Shown: piece after piece, positions 16,309 through 26,300 of the stretch
Position numbering within the stretch: the first letter of the stretch is position 1
How the letters are laid out: each line of letters starts with the position of its first letter
Source of the DNA: Bacteroidaceae bacterium
GTDB taxonomy: Bacteria > Bacteroidota > Bacteroidia > Bacteroidales > Bacteroidaceae
Direction: 5' to 3'
Assembly: GCA_017633615.1 (NCBI GenBank)
Contig: JAGBPB010000081.1
Coordinates: 1-40,912 of the forward strand
DNA: 40,912 nucleotides
Translations under genes and position numbers: made by a program
Notes under the pieces: model-generated
Seen by the model: the letters and a program-made list of their open reading frames with translations, nothing else
Databases searched by the model: none
Told to the model about the DNA's origin: nothing

Positions 16309-17991
16309 ATGAAAAGATATTTTTCCATAAGCAAATCCGTTCTGTTGGCTGCTGCTCTGATGGTCTTCGGTTCATGCCAGGATTCATGGAATGAGCACTA
16401 CAGTTTCAAGGAGACGGAAAGCAAGTATCCTGTAGCCAAACTTGCCGAGACGCTGCATCAAGTCAGCGGATACGGAAAGTTCTACGATGCTTTGCGCTAC
16501 ACTAAGATGTGTGACAAGAATGGTTTCCCCTTGGATGAGACTTTCCTGGATCTTCTCATGGAGGACCAGTTCATGACAGTCTTTGCTCCCTCTGATGCAG
16601 CCGATGTAGACTGGGCTCTTTACACAAAGAAGGGTAAGACTGATGCTGAGCACAAGGAGGTAGGTGAGAAGTTCCTCAAGAACCACATTGCCCGTTTCAA
16701 GAATTCAGTAACCTCTGATACAGTAAAGGTTACCATGCTCAACGGCAAGATATATTCAATAATGCCGACAAGCATTGAGGGTAACGCATACCACGGTGAT
16801 GATCTCAATCTCCGTTGCAGCAACGGTGTGTTGCACTGCATTGACGGATACCTGACTTATCTCCCCAACCTTTACGAGTTTATCACTACAGACCCCACCT
16901 ATAAGCCTATTCTTGGTGACTGGTACAAGAGTTTTACCGTTAAGGAGTTGGATCCCTATGAGAGCGTTGCCGGCGGTTTGAATGAGAACGGTGAAATCTG
17001 GTATGTTGACTCTGTTACCTATGAGAGCAACATCCTTATGAGCCGTTACGCCCGCATCATCGCTGAGGACAGTACCTATGCAATGGTTCTTCCTTCACCC
17101 ACCCTTTGGGATACAGTTTACAACAGGATAGCCAAATCCTTTGAATATGCTGAGAAAGCCCTTAACAATGACTCTCTGCAGCAGTTCTATACACGCACTA
17201 CCATGCTGACCGACCTGTTCTTCAGCCTTAACCCCAAGGTACAGCGTTACCTTCCGGATTCAGTGGTTTCAACCCTCTATTCGGCTGCTGAGAACCGCCG
17301 GGAAGGTATTGCATACCATGTATTCGGTCATCCCTATGCCAATGATGGTATCTTCGGCAGTGCATCAAGTACAGTCAAATGCAGTAACGGTATAATCTAT
17401 ATCATTGACGAGTGGCCGTTTGTAGACACCCTTACTTATCTGCGTCCCATCAAGTTGGAGGCCGAGTCCATCACCAACCTTTACGGTTTCATAGCAAAGC
17501 AGCAGCCTGTATCGGTTGTAGGTGATGATACTCTTAAGAACCCCATACAGGTTATGAGAATATCACAGGAAGGTGTAAAGAACTGGACAGCCAAGGTATT
17601 CCTGTATGACAACCTCAAGGGCAAGTACAGAGTCAAGTTTGTATTTGCTCCCAACACTGTAGATGATATGCCCTGTTATATTCATCCTATAGTCTCCTAC
17701 AATATGCCGGACGGAACCACCGAGACACTTATCGATTCCGCCCGAGTCGTTAAGCAGGAGATTGCCCCGGGTATGTTTATCGAACAGAAGATCAACTTCT
17801 ATATGGTCAACGACATGACCAAACTCGATACCATAGATATAGGTGTTGTTGATATCCCGTATTGCAATTATGATATGCTTCAGTCTAAACTCTCTGTTAC
17901 CATGGTAAGTGGTGTTAACGAGCGTAACAGTGAAAAGTACACGAGCGAGGTTTGGCTTGACTGCATAATCCTGGATCCTATTGTTGAATAA
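16309..17991 (+). CDS. FAS1-domain surface lipoprotein with C-terminal beta-rich domain
   Basis: The lipobox FGSC gives Cys23. Two FAS1 repeats follow: the first has FMTVFAPSDAADVDW and ends with CSNGVLHCIDGYL (~residue 185), the second ends with CSNGIIYIIDEWPF (~residue 370). The remaining ~185 residues, starting near TYLRPIKLEAESI, look like a beta-sandwich, possibly a carbohydrate-binding module, though I cannot assign a family. It sits 27 nt after SusD 1 and 17 nt before SusC 2, so it may serve either pair. Position after SusD is where SusE-like surface glycan-binding proteins usually lie. Function as glycan binder is inferred. Confidence 0.8.
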   Translation: MKRYFSISKSVLLAAALMVFGSCQDSWNEHYSFKETESKYPVAKLAETLHQVSGYGKFYDALRYTKMCDKNGFPLDETFLDLLMEDQFMTVFAPSDAADVDWALYTKKGKTDAEHKEVGEKFLKNHIARFKNSVTSDTVKVTMLNGKIYSIMPTSIEGNAYHGDDLNLRCSNGVLHCIDGYLTYLPNLYEFITTDPTYKPILGDWYKSFTVKELDPYESVAGGLNENGEIWYVDSVTYESNILMSRYARIIAEDSTYAMVLPSPTLWDTVYNRIAKSFEYAEKALNNDSLQQFYTRTTMLTDLFFSLNPKVQRYLPDSVVSTLYSAAENRREGIAYHVFGHPYANDGIFGSASSTVKCSNGIIYIIDEWPFVDTLTYLRPIKLEAESITNLYGFIAKQQPVSVVGDDTLKNPIQVMRISQEGVKNWTAKVFLYDNLKGKYRVKFVFAPNTVDDMPCYIHPIVSYNMPDGTTETLIDSARVVKQEIAPGMFIEQKINFYMVNDMTKLDTIDIGVVDIPYCNYDMLQSKLSVTMVSGVNERNSEKYTSEVWLDCIILDPIVE

Positions 17992-18008
17992 AAAAAACAG
18001 AAACAGAT

Positions 18009-21000
18009 ATGAAGTTATTTGACAAGAAAAGGTTTTTGCCTTTGGGGCTGATAAGCATTATGATGCTTTTCATGGCTCCGGTGTCTGCTCAGAACAATAA
18101 TTCTGAGGATCTGACAGTGGTTAAAGGCTTTGTAACCGATGCCGCTCTGGGAACTCCCATGGCCGGTGTCAGAGTTCAGGCGTATAACCTAAGCCGTTAT
18201 TCAACCATGACCAGAGAGGACGGATCATTCTCAATCAGGATTCCCGATTATGTATCTTCACTCACTTTCACTCTCGAGGGATGCAACACAATGGTTTGCG
18301 CACTCAAGGGCCGTACTGAAGATATTCAGGTCAAGATGTTTGATGAGAACTTCTCGGAGGTCTACAATCAAAGCACTGAGGCCGGATCAGTAAGTGACGC
18401 CGGAATATCATATGTGAATTCCGACATCCTGGTAGACGGCCAGATGCAGCGCTCACTTCAGGGAAGTATCCTTTCAGTTACACGTTCAGGACAGTTAGGT
18501 ATAGGTGCCCTGTTGCAGATTGACGGTATCAACTCACTTAACATCAATACCCTTCCTCTGATTATTCTGGATGGTATCATTCTTGACATGGGTTATGACC
18601 ATGTGGCTATGCATGACGGTTTCTACAACAACCTGCTGGCCAATATCCCGGTCGATGACATAGAGTCGGTCCAGGTTCTCAAGAACGGTTACGGTGTATA
18701 TGGTGCCAAGGGTGCCAACGGTGTCATCATAATCAACACCAAGCGTATCAAATCAATGGCTACCAGAATTGATGTCAACATCTCAGGTAACTATCAGTTG
18801 ATGCCCAAACTTACTCCGGTTATGAATGAGTCACAGTACCGTTCATATGCATCGGAACTTCTGGGTACCACCGGAACCAAACTTTCTACTTTCAAGTTCC
18901 TCAACTCCGACACCAGTTATCCTTACTATTACTGGTATCATGAGAATGAGACTGACTGGAGCAAGGTTTCATATCAGGATGCATTCCTGCAGAACTACGG
19001 TGTAAACGTTCAGGGTGGTGATGATGTTGCCAACTACAGTTTGTCTGTAGGTTATGTTACGGGTGATGCCACTCTTACAGAGAGTGATTTCTCACGTTTC
19101 AACCTTCGTCTGAATTCAGACATCCTGCTGGGTGACCGTTTCACAATGCGCTTTGATGCATCATACAGTGATGTTACACGTGATCTTCGTGATGACGGTG
19201 CTCCCGATGACATTGACAATACAATGATCAATGCTCCCGGATTCCTGGCACTTGTAAAATCTCCGTTCCTCTCACCGTATGCCCATATGTACGGCGGCGG
19301 TCTGACCAACTTCCTTGCTACAGAGGATGATTACCTGGAGGAGGTTATGGGTACAGAGGTTTCACTGTCCAACCCGCTTGCCATCCTTAAGAATGGTGAC
19401 GGTATCAACAAGAACTACTACGGAAGCCGTTTCATAACACTCTCCGTGATACCTAAGTTTGATATCAAGCGTAACCGCCTCAGCCTCTATGAGCACTTTA
19501 CCTACACTCTTGCCAATACTGACGAGAACTACTACATTCCTCTGAATGGTACTCCCCGTTTTGAGATTGAAGGTATAGGTATGGTAGAGAACAAGGTTGC
19601 CGCCATGTCTGCAAGCCAGAACGGATTCATGAGTAACACCTATCTGGATTATTACAGAAGGTTCAATGCTCATGACGTTAAGGTACAGGCCGGTTTCCGT
19701 TACATCAACAACTCAATGTTCCAGACCACAATGCTGGGATATAACTCAGGTAACGATAAGAAGCCTAACATGGACTCAAGCCTTAAGTATCGTGAGACAG
19801 ACGGTGACGAGTCAGAGGATAAGTCACTGACATGGTGGGCCGATGCCAAGTATAACTTCAAGGAGAAATACTATCTGGCAGCCAGCGTAGGTGTTACCGC
19901 TTCATCACGTTTCGGTAGCGATACAGATGCAGGACTCAGATTGTTCGGTGTGCCATGGGGTGTATTCCCGTCAGTATCGGCTGCATGGGTTGCATCAGCA
20001 GAGCCTTGGTTCTCACTGGGTTTTGTTGATTATCTGAAACTGAACGCAGGTTTTGACATCACAGGAAATGACGGTTATGACGCATCAGCATCCAAGACCT
20101 ATTTCTATCCCGTAAGAATTCTGGGTAAGACCGGTGTTGCTATGGCCAACATTGGTAACGGCTCTCTGCGTTGGGAGTCAACCAGCAAACTTACTGCAGG
20201 TATTGAGATGGTATTGCTGGGTAACAAACTGTCACTTGCAGCAAATCTGTTCAAGTCAAATACCGATAACCTCCTGTCAGTAGGTGCCCTGTCATATGTG
20301 ACTGGTCTTCCCGACACATGGAGCAACGGCGGTTCACTTTCAAATACCGGTTTTGACGCTTCATTCAACTATAAACTCATCAACTCCAAGTCATTCAAGT
20401 GGGAGGTCGGTGCCGGAATAGGTCATTACAAGAATGAGGTTACAAAACTGCCGACCGAAGGTTATGACACCGAGGTCTATGGCGCAACTGTCAGGACTCA
20501 GGTCGGTAGTCCGGTAGGCGTATTCTACGGTTATGAGACCAACGGTGTGTTCTGCACTTCCGATGCAGCCAGGGCAGCAGGTCTTTATATGCTCTCTGAC
20601 AAGGGTGTAAGGACATACTTTGAGGCCGGTGACATCCAGTTTGTTGACCAGAACGGTGATCACATCATAAACAAGGATGATATGGTACAGATTGGTGATC
20701 CCAACCCTGATTTTTACGGTCGCGTATCAACCAAGATGGGATTTGGAAACCTTTCACTGAGCGCTACTCTGACTTACTCTGTAGGTGGTGACATTTACAA
20801 CTATGAGCGTATGCTGCTTGAGAGCGGCTCACGTTTCATGAACCAGTCACTGTCCATGACCAACCACTGGATGGTTGAGGGACAGCAGACCGATGTTCCG
20901 CGTGTAGTATACGGTGATCCTCATCAGAATGCCCGTTTCTCGGACCGTTGGATTGAGGATGGTTCATATATGCGTCTGAGCAATGTTACACTGAGTTACA

Positions 21001-21194
21001 AGATTCCTATCAACAGTACTTATCTGCAGGGACTTACCGTATGGGGCTCAGCAAACAATCTCTTTACTTTGACCAAATATCTGGGATCCGATCCTGAGTT
21101 CGCAGCTGGCAACAATGTTCTTCTGCGCGGTATAGACCGCGGACTTGTACCGCAGTCACCGAACTTCTCATTAGGACTCAAGATTAACCTCTAA
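18009..21194 (+). CDS. SusC/RagA-family TonB-dependent transporter (module 2)
   Basis: This is a second complete SusC-like importer of 1061 aa, clearly diverged from the first. The signal peptide ends APVSAQN. A regulatory-like beta-sandwich (VVKGFVTDAALGTPMAGVRV, about 35-115) is followed by the plug with the SusC signature GYGVYGAKGANGVIIINT (about 226-243) and a beta-barrel ending LGLKINL. STN is absent. It lacks the exact DASA residues before the glycine motif but keeps KGANG, so it is a variant rather than a broken protein. It is followed after 14 nt by SusD 2, forming the second transport pair of the operon. Confidence 0.93.
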   Translation: MKLFDKKRFLPLGLISIMMLFMAPVSAQNNNSEDLTVVKGFVTDAALGTPMAGVRVQAYNLSRYSTMTREDGSFSIRIPDYVSSLTFTLEGCNTMVCALKGRTEDIQVKMFDENFSEVYNQSTEAGSVSDAGISYVNSDILVDGQMQRSLQGSILSVTRSGQLGIGALLQIDGINSLNINTLPLIILDGIILDMGYDHVAMHDGFYNNLLANIPVDDIESVQVLKNGYGVYGAKGANGVIIINTKRIKSMATRIDVNISGNYQLMPKLTPVMNESQYRSYASELLGTTGTKLSTFKFLNSDTSYPYYYWYHENETDWSKVSYQDAFLQNYGVNVQGGDDVANYSLSVGYVTGDATLTESDFSRFNLRLNSDILLGDRFTMRFDASYSDVTRDLRDDGAPDDIDNTMINAPGFLALVKSPFLSPYAHMYGGGLTNFLATEDDYLEEVMGTEVSLSNPLAILKNGDGINKNYYGSRFITLSVIPKFDIKRNRLSLYEHFTYTLANTDENYYIPLNGTPRFEIEGIGMVENKVAAMSASQNGFMSNTYLDYYRRFNAHDVKVQAGFRYINNSMFQTTMLGYNSGNDKKPNMDSSLKYRETDGDESEDKSLTWWADAKYNFKEKYYLAASVGVTASSRFGSDTDAGLRLFGVPWGVFPSVSAAWVASAEPWFSLGFVDYLKLNAGFDITGNDGYDASASKTYFYPVRILGKTGVAMANIGNGSLRWESTSKLTAGIEMVLLGNKLSLAANLFKSNTDNLLSVGALSYVTGLPDTWSNGGSLSNTGFDASFNYKLINSKSFKWEVGAGIGHYKNEVTKLPTEGYDTEVYGATVRTQVGSPVGVFYGYETNGVFCTSDAARAAGLYMLSDKGVRTYFEAGDIQFVDQNGDHIINKDDMVQIGDPNPDFYGRVSTKMGFGNLSLSATLTYSVGGDIYNYERMLLESGSRFMNQSLSMTNHWMVEGQQTDVPRVVYGDPHQNARFSDRWIEDGSYMRLSNVTLSYKIPINSTYLQGLTVWGSANNLFTLTKYLGSDPEFAAGNNVLLRGIDRGLVPQSPNFSLGLKINL

Positions 21195-21208
21195 TATATA
21201 TAAGGTTT

Positions 21209-23161
21209 ATGAAACTGAAAACTATAAAGACCTTTGCCCTGGCTGCCCTGGTGGTGGCAGGCGTCTCATCATGTGAAGACATGCTGAGGGTTGATTCCAA
21301 GACTGTGATGTTTGATTATCAGAACACTCTTGATGATCCTACCGATACGGTATATTCAGTTTTGGGTATTGTCAACAAGTTACAGAAGATAGCCGATCGC
21401 ACTGTCATTCTGGGTGAGATCCGCGGTGACCTGGTCAAAGTATCGGACCATGCGTCACAAGATCTTAGAGACCTTTACACGTATGATTTCAACTCACTCA
21501 AGTCAACCAACAAGTATGACAAGCCGGTTGATTTCTATGCTGTAATCAATAACTGTAACTTCTTCCTGGCTCATGTTGATACTACGCTTGTACGTGAGCA
21601 GAAGAATGTAATGAAGGGTGAGTACATTACAGTGCTGTGCTACCGTGCATGGGCTTACCTGCAACTTGCCCAGATTTACGGTGAAGTTCCTTACAAGCCA
21701 ATCGACAGCGATCCTGCTGCCAGCGGTGAGAAGAAAAACATCAAGGATCTGGCAAAACTGTTGCTACAGGACTTCAAGGATGAGTACATTACCTACTATG
21801 ACCGTTATCAGCCCAATTACGGTTCAATAGGCGGTGGTACACTTGGAGACGGTACATCCGCCAGCAGTCACAACACCAAGGAGATGTTCATTCCTATCCG
21901 TCTGATTCTGGGTGACCTTTGCCTCTGGGCCGAGGATTATGCTCATGCAGCACTCTACTATCACGATTTCCTGGCAGGTGACAACCGTGCTTATACAACA
22001 GGACTGGGCAGTGTTACATGGCTGACCTGGGATTTTCTGTACACAGGTTATGATGACTATACTGCAAATACATTCAGCAACAGCAACTGTATAGCATTCA
22101 TTCCTATGGAGGCCGATGAGTACAGCGGTACAGTAAGTGAGTTGCCCGAGATTTACAACTCAATTGCTAAGAACGATTACTGGTACCAACTTACCCGTTC
22201 TCAGGCAATAACCGCCATCAGCGTACGTCAGAACTATTGCTATCGTGCCAAGATGAATGCATCCAACCGATATGTTTGGCCGGCATATATACCCAACAAA
22301 CTGGATGCTCCCGAGTTGTTGTTACGCGGTGACTTGAGACAGATTGCGGTTCTTGAAACAACATATGATGACTATTATGCCGAGAACGATCGCAATTCAT
22401 CACAGTATGGAACCGAGATTCAAACGTTAAATAAAATTAATTCTGAGAAAATTTGGTTATATCGTAAAGACGTCGTATATTTGAGGCTTGCAGAGGCACT
22501 GAACCGCTGTGGACTACCTCAGACGGCATTTGCGATACTTAAAGAGGGCCTTTGCAAGGAGACCATTGACAGTTTGAGTCAGGTTGAAAAGTCCAGGGCT
22601 GCTGATATTGACGGTGTCAACATATCAGCCGTTTATGATTTCCCTGCCGCCCGTTTCCAGAAGGGTGAGATTGGATGGTACAATGATTACGTCAGTTCTG
22701 GCGGATCTCAAGTTACTGTCTATTGCGCTGAGTGGCAACGCGGTAACACCTTCGGAATCCATTCACACGGTTCCGGCGACGCATCATTTGACAGCCTTTA
22801 CACCATCGGCAAGAAACTTGCCCAGATGGCTGCTGACGGTCAATTGACTGGTGACGCCCAGTTGGATTCAATACGCGCGGTTGAGGAGTATCTGATTGAC
22901 GAGATGGCTCTTGAGACCTGCTACGAGGGATATCGTTTCGGTGACCTTATGCGTATTGCAATGCACCGTGGAAAGGATATAGGAGGTGATTTTGAGAACG
23001 AGTTCCTTGCCAAGCGTGTGGCAACACGTGAGACAGCAAGTCTTGATGATAATGAAGATTATTATCAGACAATGGATAACGCACTCTACACCAAGTTACT
23101 TGGAAGCGATCCCAAGAAGTTGAACAAGGCCTGGTTCCTGGTTCTTCCTGACGAGAAGTGA
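21209..23161 (+). CDS. SusD/RagB-family lipoprotein (module 2)
   Basis: The signal peptide ends in VSSC with Cys22, so this is a surface lipoprotein. SusD features are the TPR-like helix block around VLCYRAWAYLQLAQIYGEVP and the C-terminal ALETCYEGYRFGDLMRIAMH, a variant of the RagB signature. At 650 aa it is longer than SusD 1, with extra sequence between about 440 and 560. It ends the long operon: a hairpin follows 17 nt after the stop. It should form the lid of SusC 2, and the low similarity to SusD 1 suggests a different ligand or chain length. Confidence 0.92.
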   Translation: MKLKTIKTFALAALVVAGVSSCEDMLRVDSKTVMFDYQNTLDDPTDTVYSVLGIVNKLQKIADRTVILGEIRGDLVKVSDHASQDLRDLYTYDFNSLKSTNKYDKPVDFYAVINNCNFFLAHVDTTLVREQKNVMKGEYITVLCYRAWAYLQLAQIYGEVPYKPIDSDPAASGEKKNIKDLAKLLLQDFKDEYITYYDRYQPNYGSIGGGTLGDGTSASSHNTKEMFIPIRLILGDLCLWAEDYAHAALYYHDFLAGDNRAYTTGLGSVTWLTWDFLYTGYDDYTANTFSNSNCIAFIPMEADEYSGTVSELPEIYNSIAKNDYWYQLTRSQAITAISVRQNYCYRAKMNASNRYVWPAYIPNKLDAPELLLRGDLRQIAVLETTYDDYYAENDRNSSQYGTEIQTLNKINSEKIWLYRKDVVYLRLAEALNRCGLPQTAFAILKEGLCKETIDSLSQVEKSRAADIDGVNISAVYDFPAARFQKGEIGWYNDYVSSGGSQVTVYCAEWQRGNTFGIHSHGSGDASFDSLYTIGKKLAQMAADGQLTGDAQLDSIRAVEEYLIDEMALETCYEGYRFGDLMRIAMHRGKDIGGDFENEFLAKRVATRETASLDDNEDYYQTMDNALYTKLLGSDPKKLNKAWFLVLPDEK

Positions 23162-23178
23162 TATTGATTGATTTATTA

Positions 23179-23220
23179 CCCGCTGCCTGTACGGAAACAC
23201 TTCCGTACTGGCCGGGTTTG
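23179..23220 (+). terminator. Hairpin at the end of the SusCD/FAS1 operon
   Basis: GTACGGAA (23189-23196) and TTCCGTAC (23201-23208) form an 8-bp stem around ACAC. Outer pairs GCC/GGC and CCCG/CGGG (23179-23182, 23213-23216) extend it with a small bulge. Only TTTG follows, so it may act as a weak terminator or a 3' stabilising end that separates expression of the next gene. Confidence 0.6.
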
Positions 23221-23315
23221 AGTGATAGTTTAACTTATAATTAACCTATTAACAAACAATTAATTAGAGAGTAAAAAGTGTTTATTTAACCTATTTATTA
23301 ATTAACAATTAAAGT

Positions 23316-26300
23316 ATGAAAAAAAGAGACTTATTGATGGCAGGTTTGCTTCTTCTGGGGCTTCCCGCTATTGCACAGCCCGACTTGACAGATCCTAGGA
23401 GCGCCAAGGTGGTGTTTACCCAGAATTTCGAGCAGGACTGGGATGCTTGGAAATCTACTGTAATTGACACTCTCAAGGAGATTCAGTACTATTCCAAGGA
23501 AGGTAATACAAACGGTACAAGTTTCACTCCGTGGAGCGATGCTTCATGGAAGAAAGGTCCCGTTAGAGTCGACACTGTTATGTACATCTACAAAGGTGAG
23601 ATGACAGTTATCGATAGTGGTGAGAAGAAAAAAGGTAACGAACTTTGGGGTGATGACAACGAGACCAGCGCTACCATTATTAACGACAACTCAGATGAAA
23701 GACATGCTGAACTTAGTGCATTCGGTGAGGCTGACGGTGGCGGTGCCCATTACTTCCAGTTCACTTCAGATACATTCACCAATGTTGCCGGCGGTTACAC
23801 AACAGCTTACAGCAACCAACTTGCTGCAAGATATCGTCGTAACCTGTTCGTTCGTCTGAATCCGGGTGATGTTACTGAGAATTCATCTTATCGTCTGACT
23901 TTCTATGCAAAGGCTAAGACTCTTCCCGCTCACGTTAACATGGTTGCAACTCCTACCGTTTATGCTGACGTAATGCGTGGCTACTATCATTGCGAGAAGC
24001 CCTTCTCAATGGGTTACATCAGCAACGATGCTACCAGCCATCCTTATGAGTACAGCAACACCTTCGAGTACACCAAGAACGATTTCGGTGATGACGGCAA
24101 CTGGGATAACTGGGAGAAGATCACTTTCATGACCTACTACACAACTGACTCAATCGCTGAGTACTTTGTATTCAAAGACGGTTACTGGTGGGCTGAGACT
24201 GACTGGACTTGGAAGAAGGGTTCACTTGACAAGGAAGGCAATGCAATTGCTACCGATCTGAACTACATCGTTCAGCCTGACAAGTATTTCGTACGTCTGG
24301 GATTCCCTGCTGACTACACCGTTTATGCTGTAGATAACATCTCACTGACCAAGTCATGGATCGGTGGTTGCGAGTACTACGGTGACAAGATGCGTGTTGA
24401 CTTCGGCTACAAGACCAACCTGAAGGACCTGGTTGCTGCTGAGAAGAAGGCTCACGGCTTTGATCAGATTGAGCTTGACAAGAGCACCTTCGATGTATGG
24501 TGCAAGAAGACAGGTCAGGACTGGTTCCAGATGCCTATGCGTTCAGCTGAGTATCATGCTGATGGTTATATGTATCTGTTCACCGGTTTCTTTGATCTTG
24601 GTGATGAGACATACTCATATCAGTTCGCTGATTATGACAGTGTATACGTTACATTCCGTAACCCGTCAGATCCTACTATCCAGCTTCTTTACACAGACGC
24701 TCCTTTCCCGAAGGGTAATGACAGCCTCTGGATCAAGGGTGACACTGCTACCAAGACTGCAGGTAAGATCGTTCCTGACTTTGTAAACGAGTTGGCTATT
24801 CCTAACCCCACTGCAAAGATTTGGAAGGGTGTTTACTCAAAGTATGATCTGCCTCCTGTAATGCTGCAGGCTCCTTTCGAGGAGGGTTCATTCGCTATTA
24901 CTCCTACCAACCAGCTCAAGTTCAAGTTCTCACGTAAGATTGATATCGACAACAAGGATAATACCGACAAGGCTATCGCTTACGTAGGCGGCGAGCGCTG
25001 GAAGCTTTCATGGAGCGCTTCAGACTCAATGCTTGTTCTGGATCGTGACGTAGATAAGATATTCGCTGAGAATGCTGGTAAGAACATGTCTGCTGCTCTT
25101 GCAGGTGACTATGAGATCCAGATCCTCAAACTTCATGGTATCGGTACTGATCCCGGTGCAGATGTTATCCGTCACTATCACTTCGGTGCATTCAACCGTG
25201 ATGCCGCTGCTGCTACCGTTAAGGTTTCAGACTGGAGATCAGAGATCAAGGAGACCGGTGCATGGGATCGTCCTATGCCTGCTAGCCTCTGGTGCTATGA
25301 TGCAGAAGACGGATTCTACGGTGGTGAAGGTCTGAACTACAGCCCGTATAAGAAGTGCGGTCTTTACAAGATGAAGGATGACGGTAAGAACGGTAACGCT
25401 CTGTTCTATCTGTCAGGTCGTACCAACGGCATTTATGGTAGCCTCTACACTGTTGAGACTCTTGCTGCCGCTGCATACAACATTGAGTTCTCATCATTCG
25501 GTTGGTCACGTCAGAACGACATCAAGGTTTACGTTTACAAGAAGCCTGCTGAGATGACCTATGATAACCTGAAGGGTGCAACTAAGACTTTGGTTGGCAC
25601 ATACAAGCCTGGCTATCAGACCTCTTGGAGTGGTAACGACACTGAGGAGTCATGGAATGCGAATGTAGAGAGATTCAGCTTCACATTCTCTATTGCCGAG
25701 GCTGGTGACTATGTAATCGAGTGGGAGACTCCTAAGGAGGGTTCACAGTCATACTATGGTGTTGCCATAGGTAACTATACTCTTGCTGCCGGTGCATCTG
25801 CCGCTGCTGCATATGGTCTGAACAAGGCTGTTGCACTTGCTGAGGCACGTGCCGCATTGGCTACTGCAAATACCGCTCTCTATTCTGGTGAGGCTCTGAC
25901 CGCTCTCCAGGCTGCTATCCGCGAGTACAAGACCGGTGGTGCATTTGATATTGCTCACGCCGAGAATCAGGCTCCGTCAGTATGGGCTGAGGCTATCAAG
26001 GCTGTTCAGAAGGTTACCAGCACATTGGCAACCCGTATGGATAAGATCGATGCTCTGCAGACCAAGATTGCTGATGCTGAGAAGAAGGTTGCAGGTCTGA
26101 CTGAAGATTACAAGAAGTTCGATGTTACCGCTAAGTTGGAGGTTCTGATTGACTCTGCAAAGAACAAGTTCCCCATCACAACCGAGGCAGACAAGAACGT
26201 TGATAATCTGACCACACTGCTTGACAACGCTATCAAGGCAGTTGACAGCCGTGTAGACAAGAATAATAACCTCAATACTCTGATTGCTGACGCCAAGAAG

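Noticed and set aside
18009..21194. Second SusC as a degenerate copy
   Set aside because: The plug motif varies, but the frame is intact over 1061 aa with signal peptide, plug, barrel and normal spacing to SusD.
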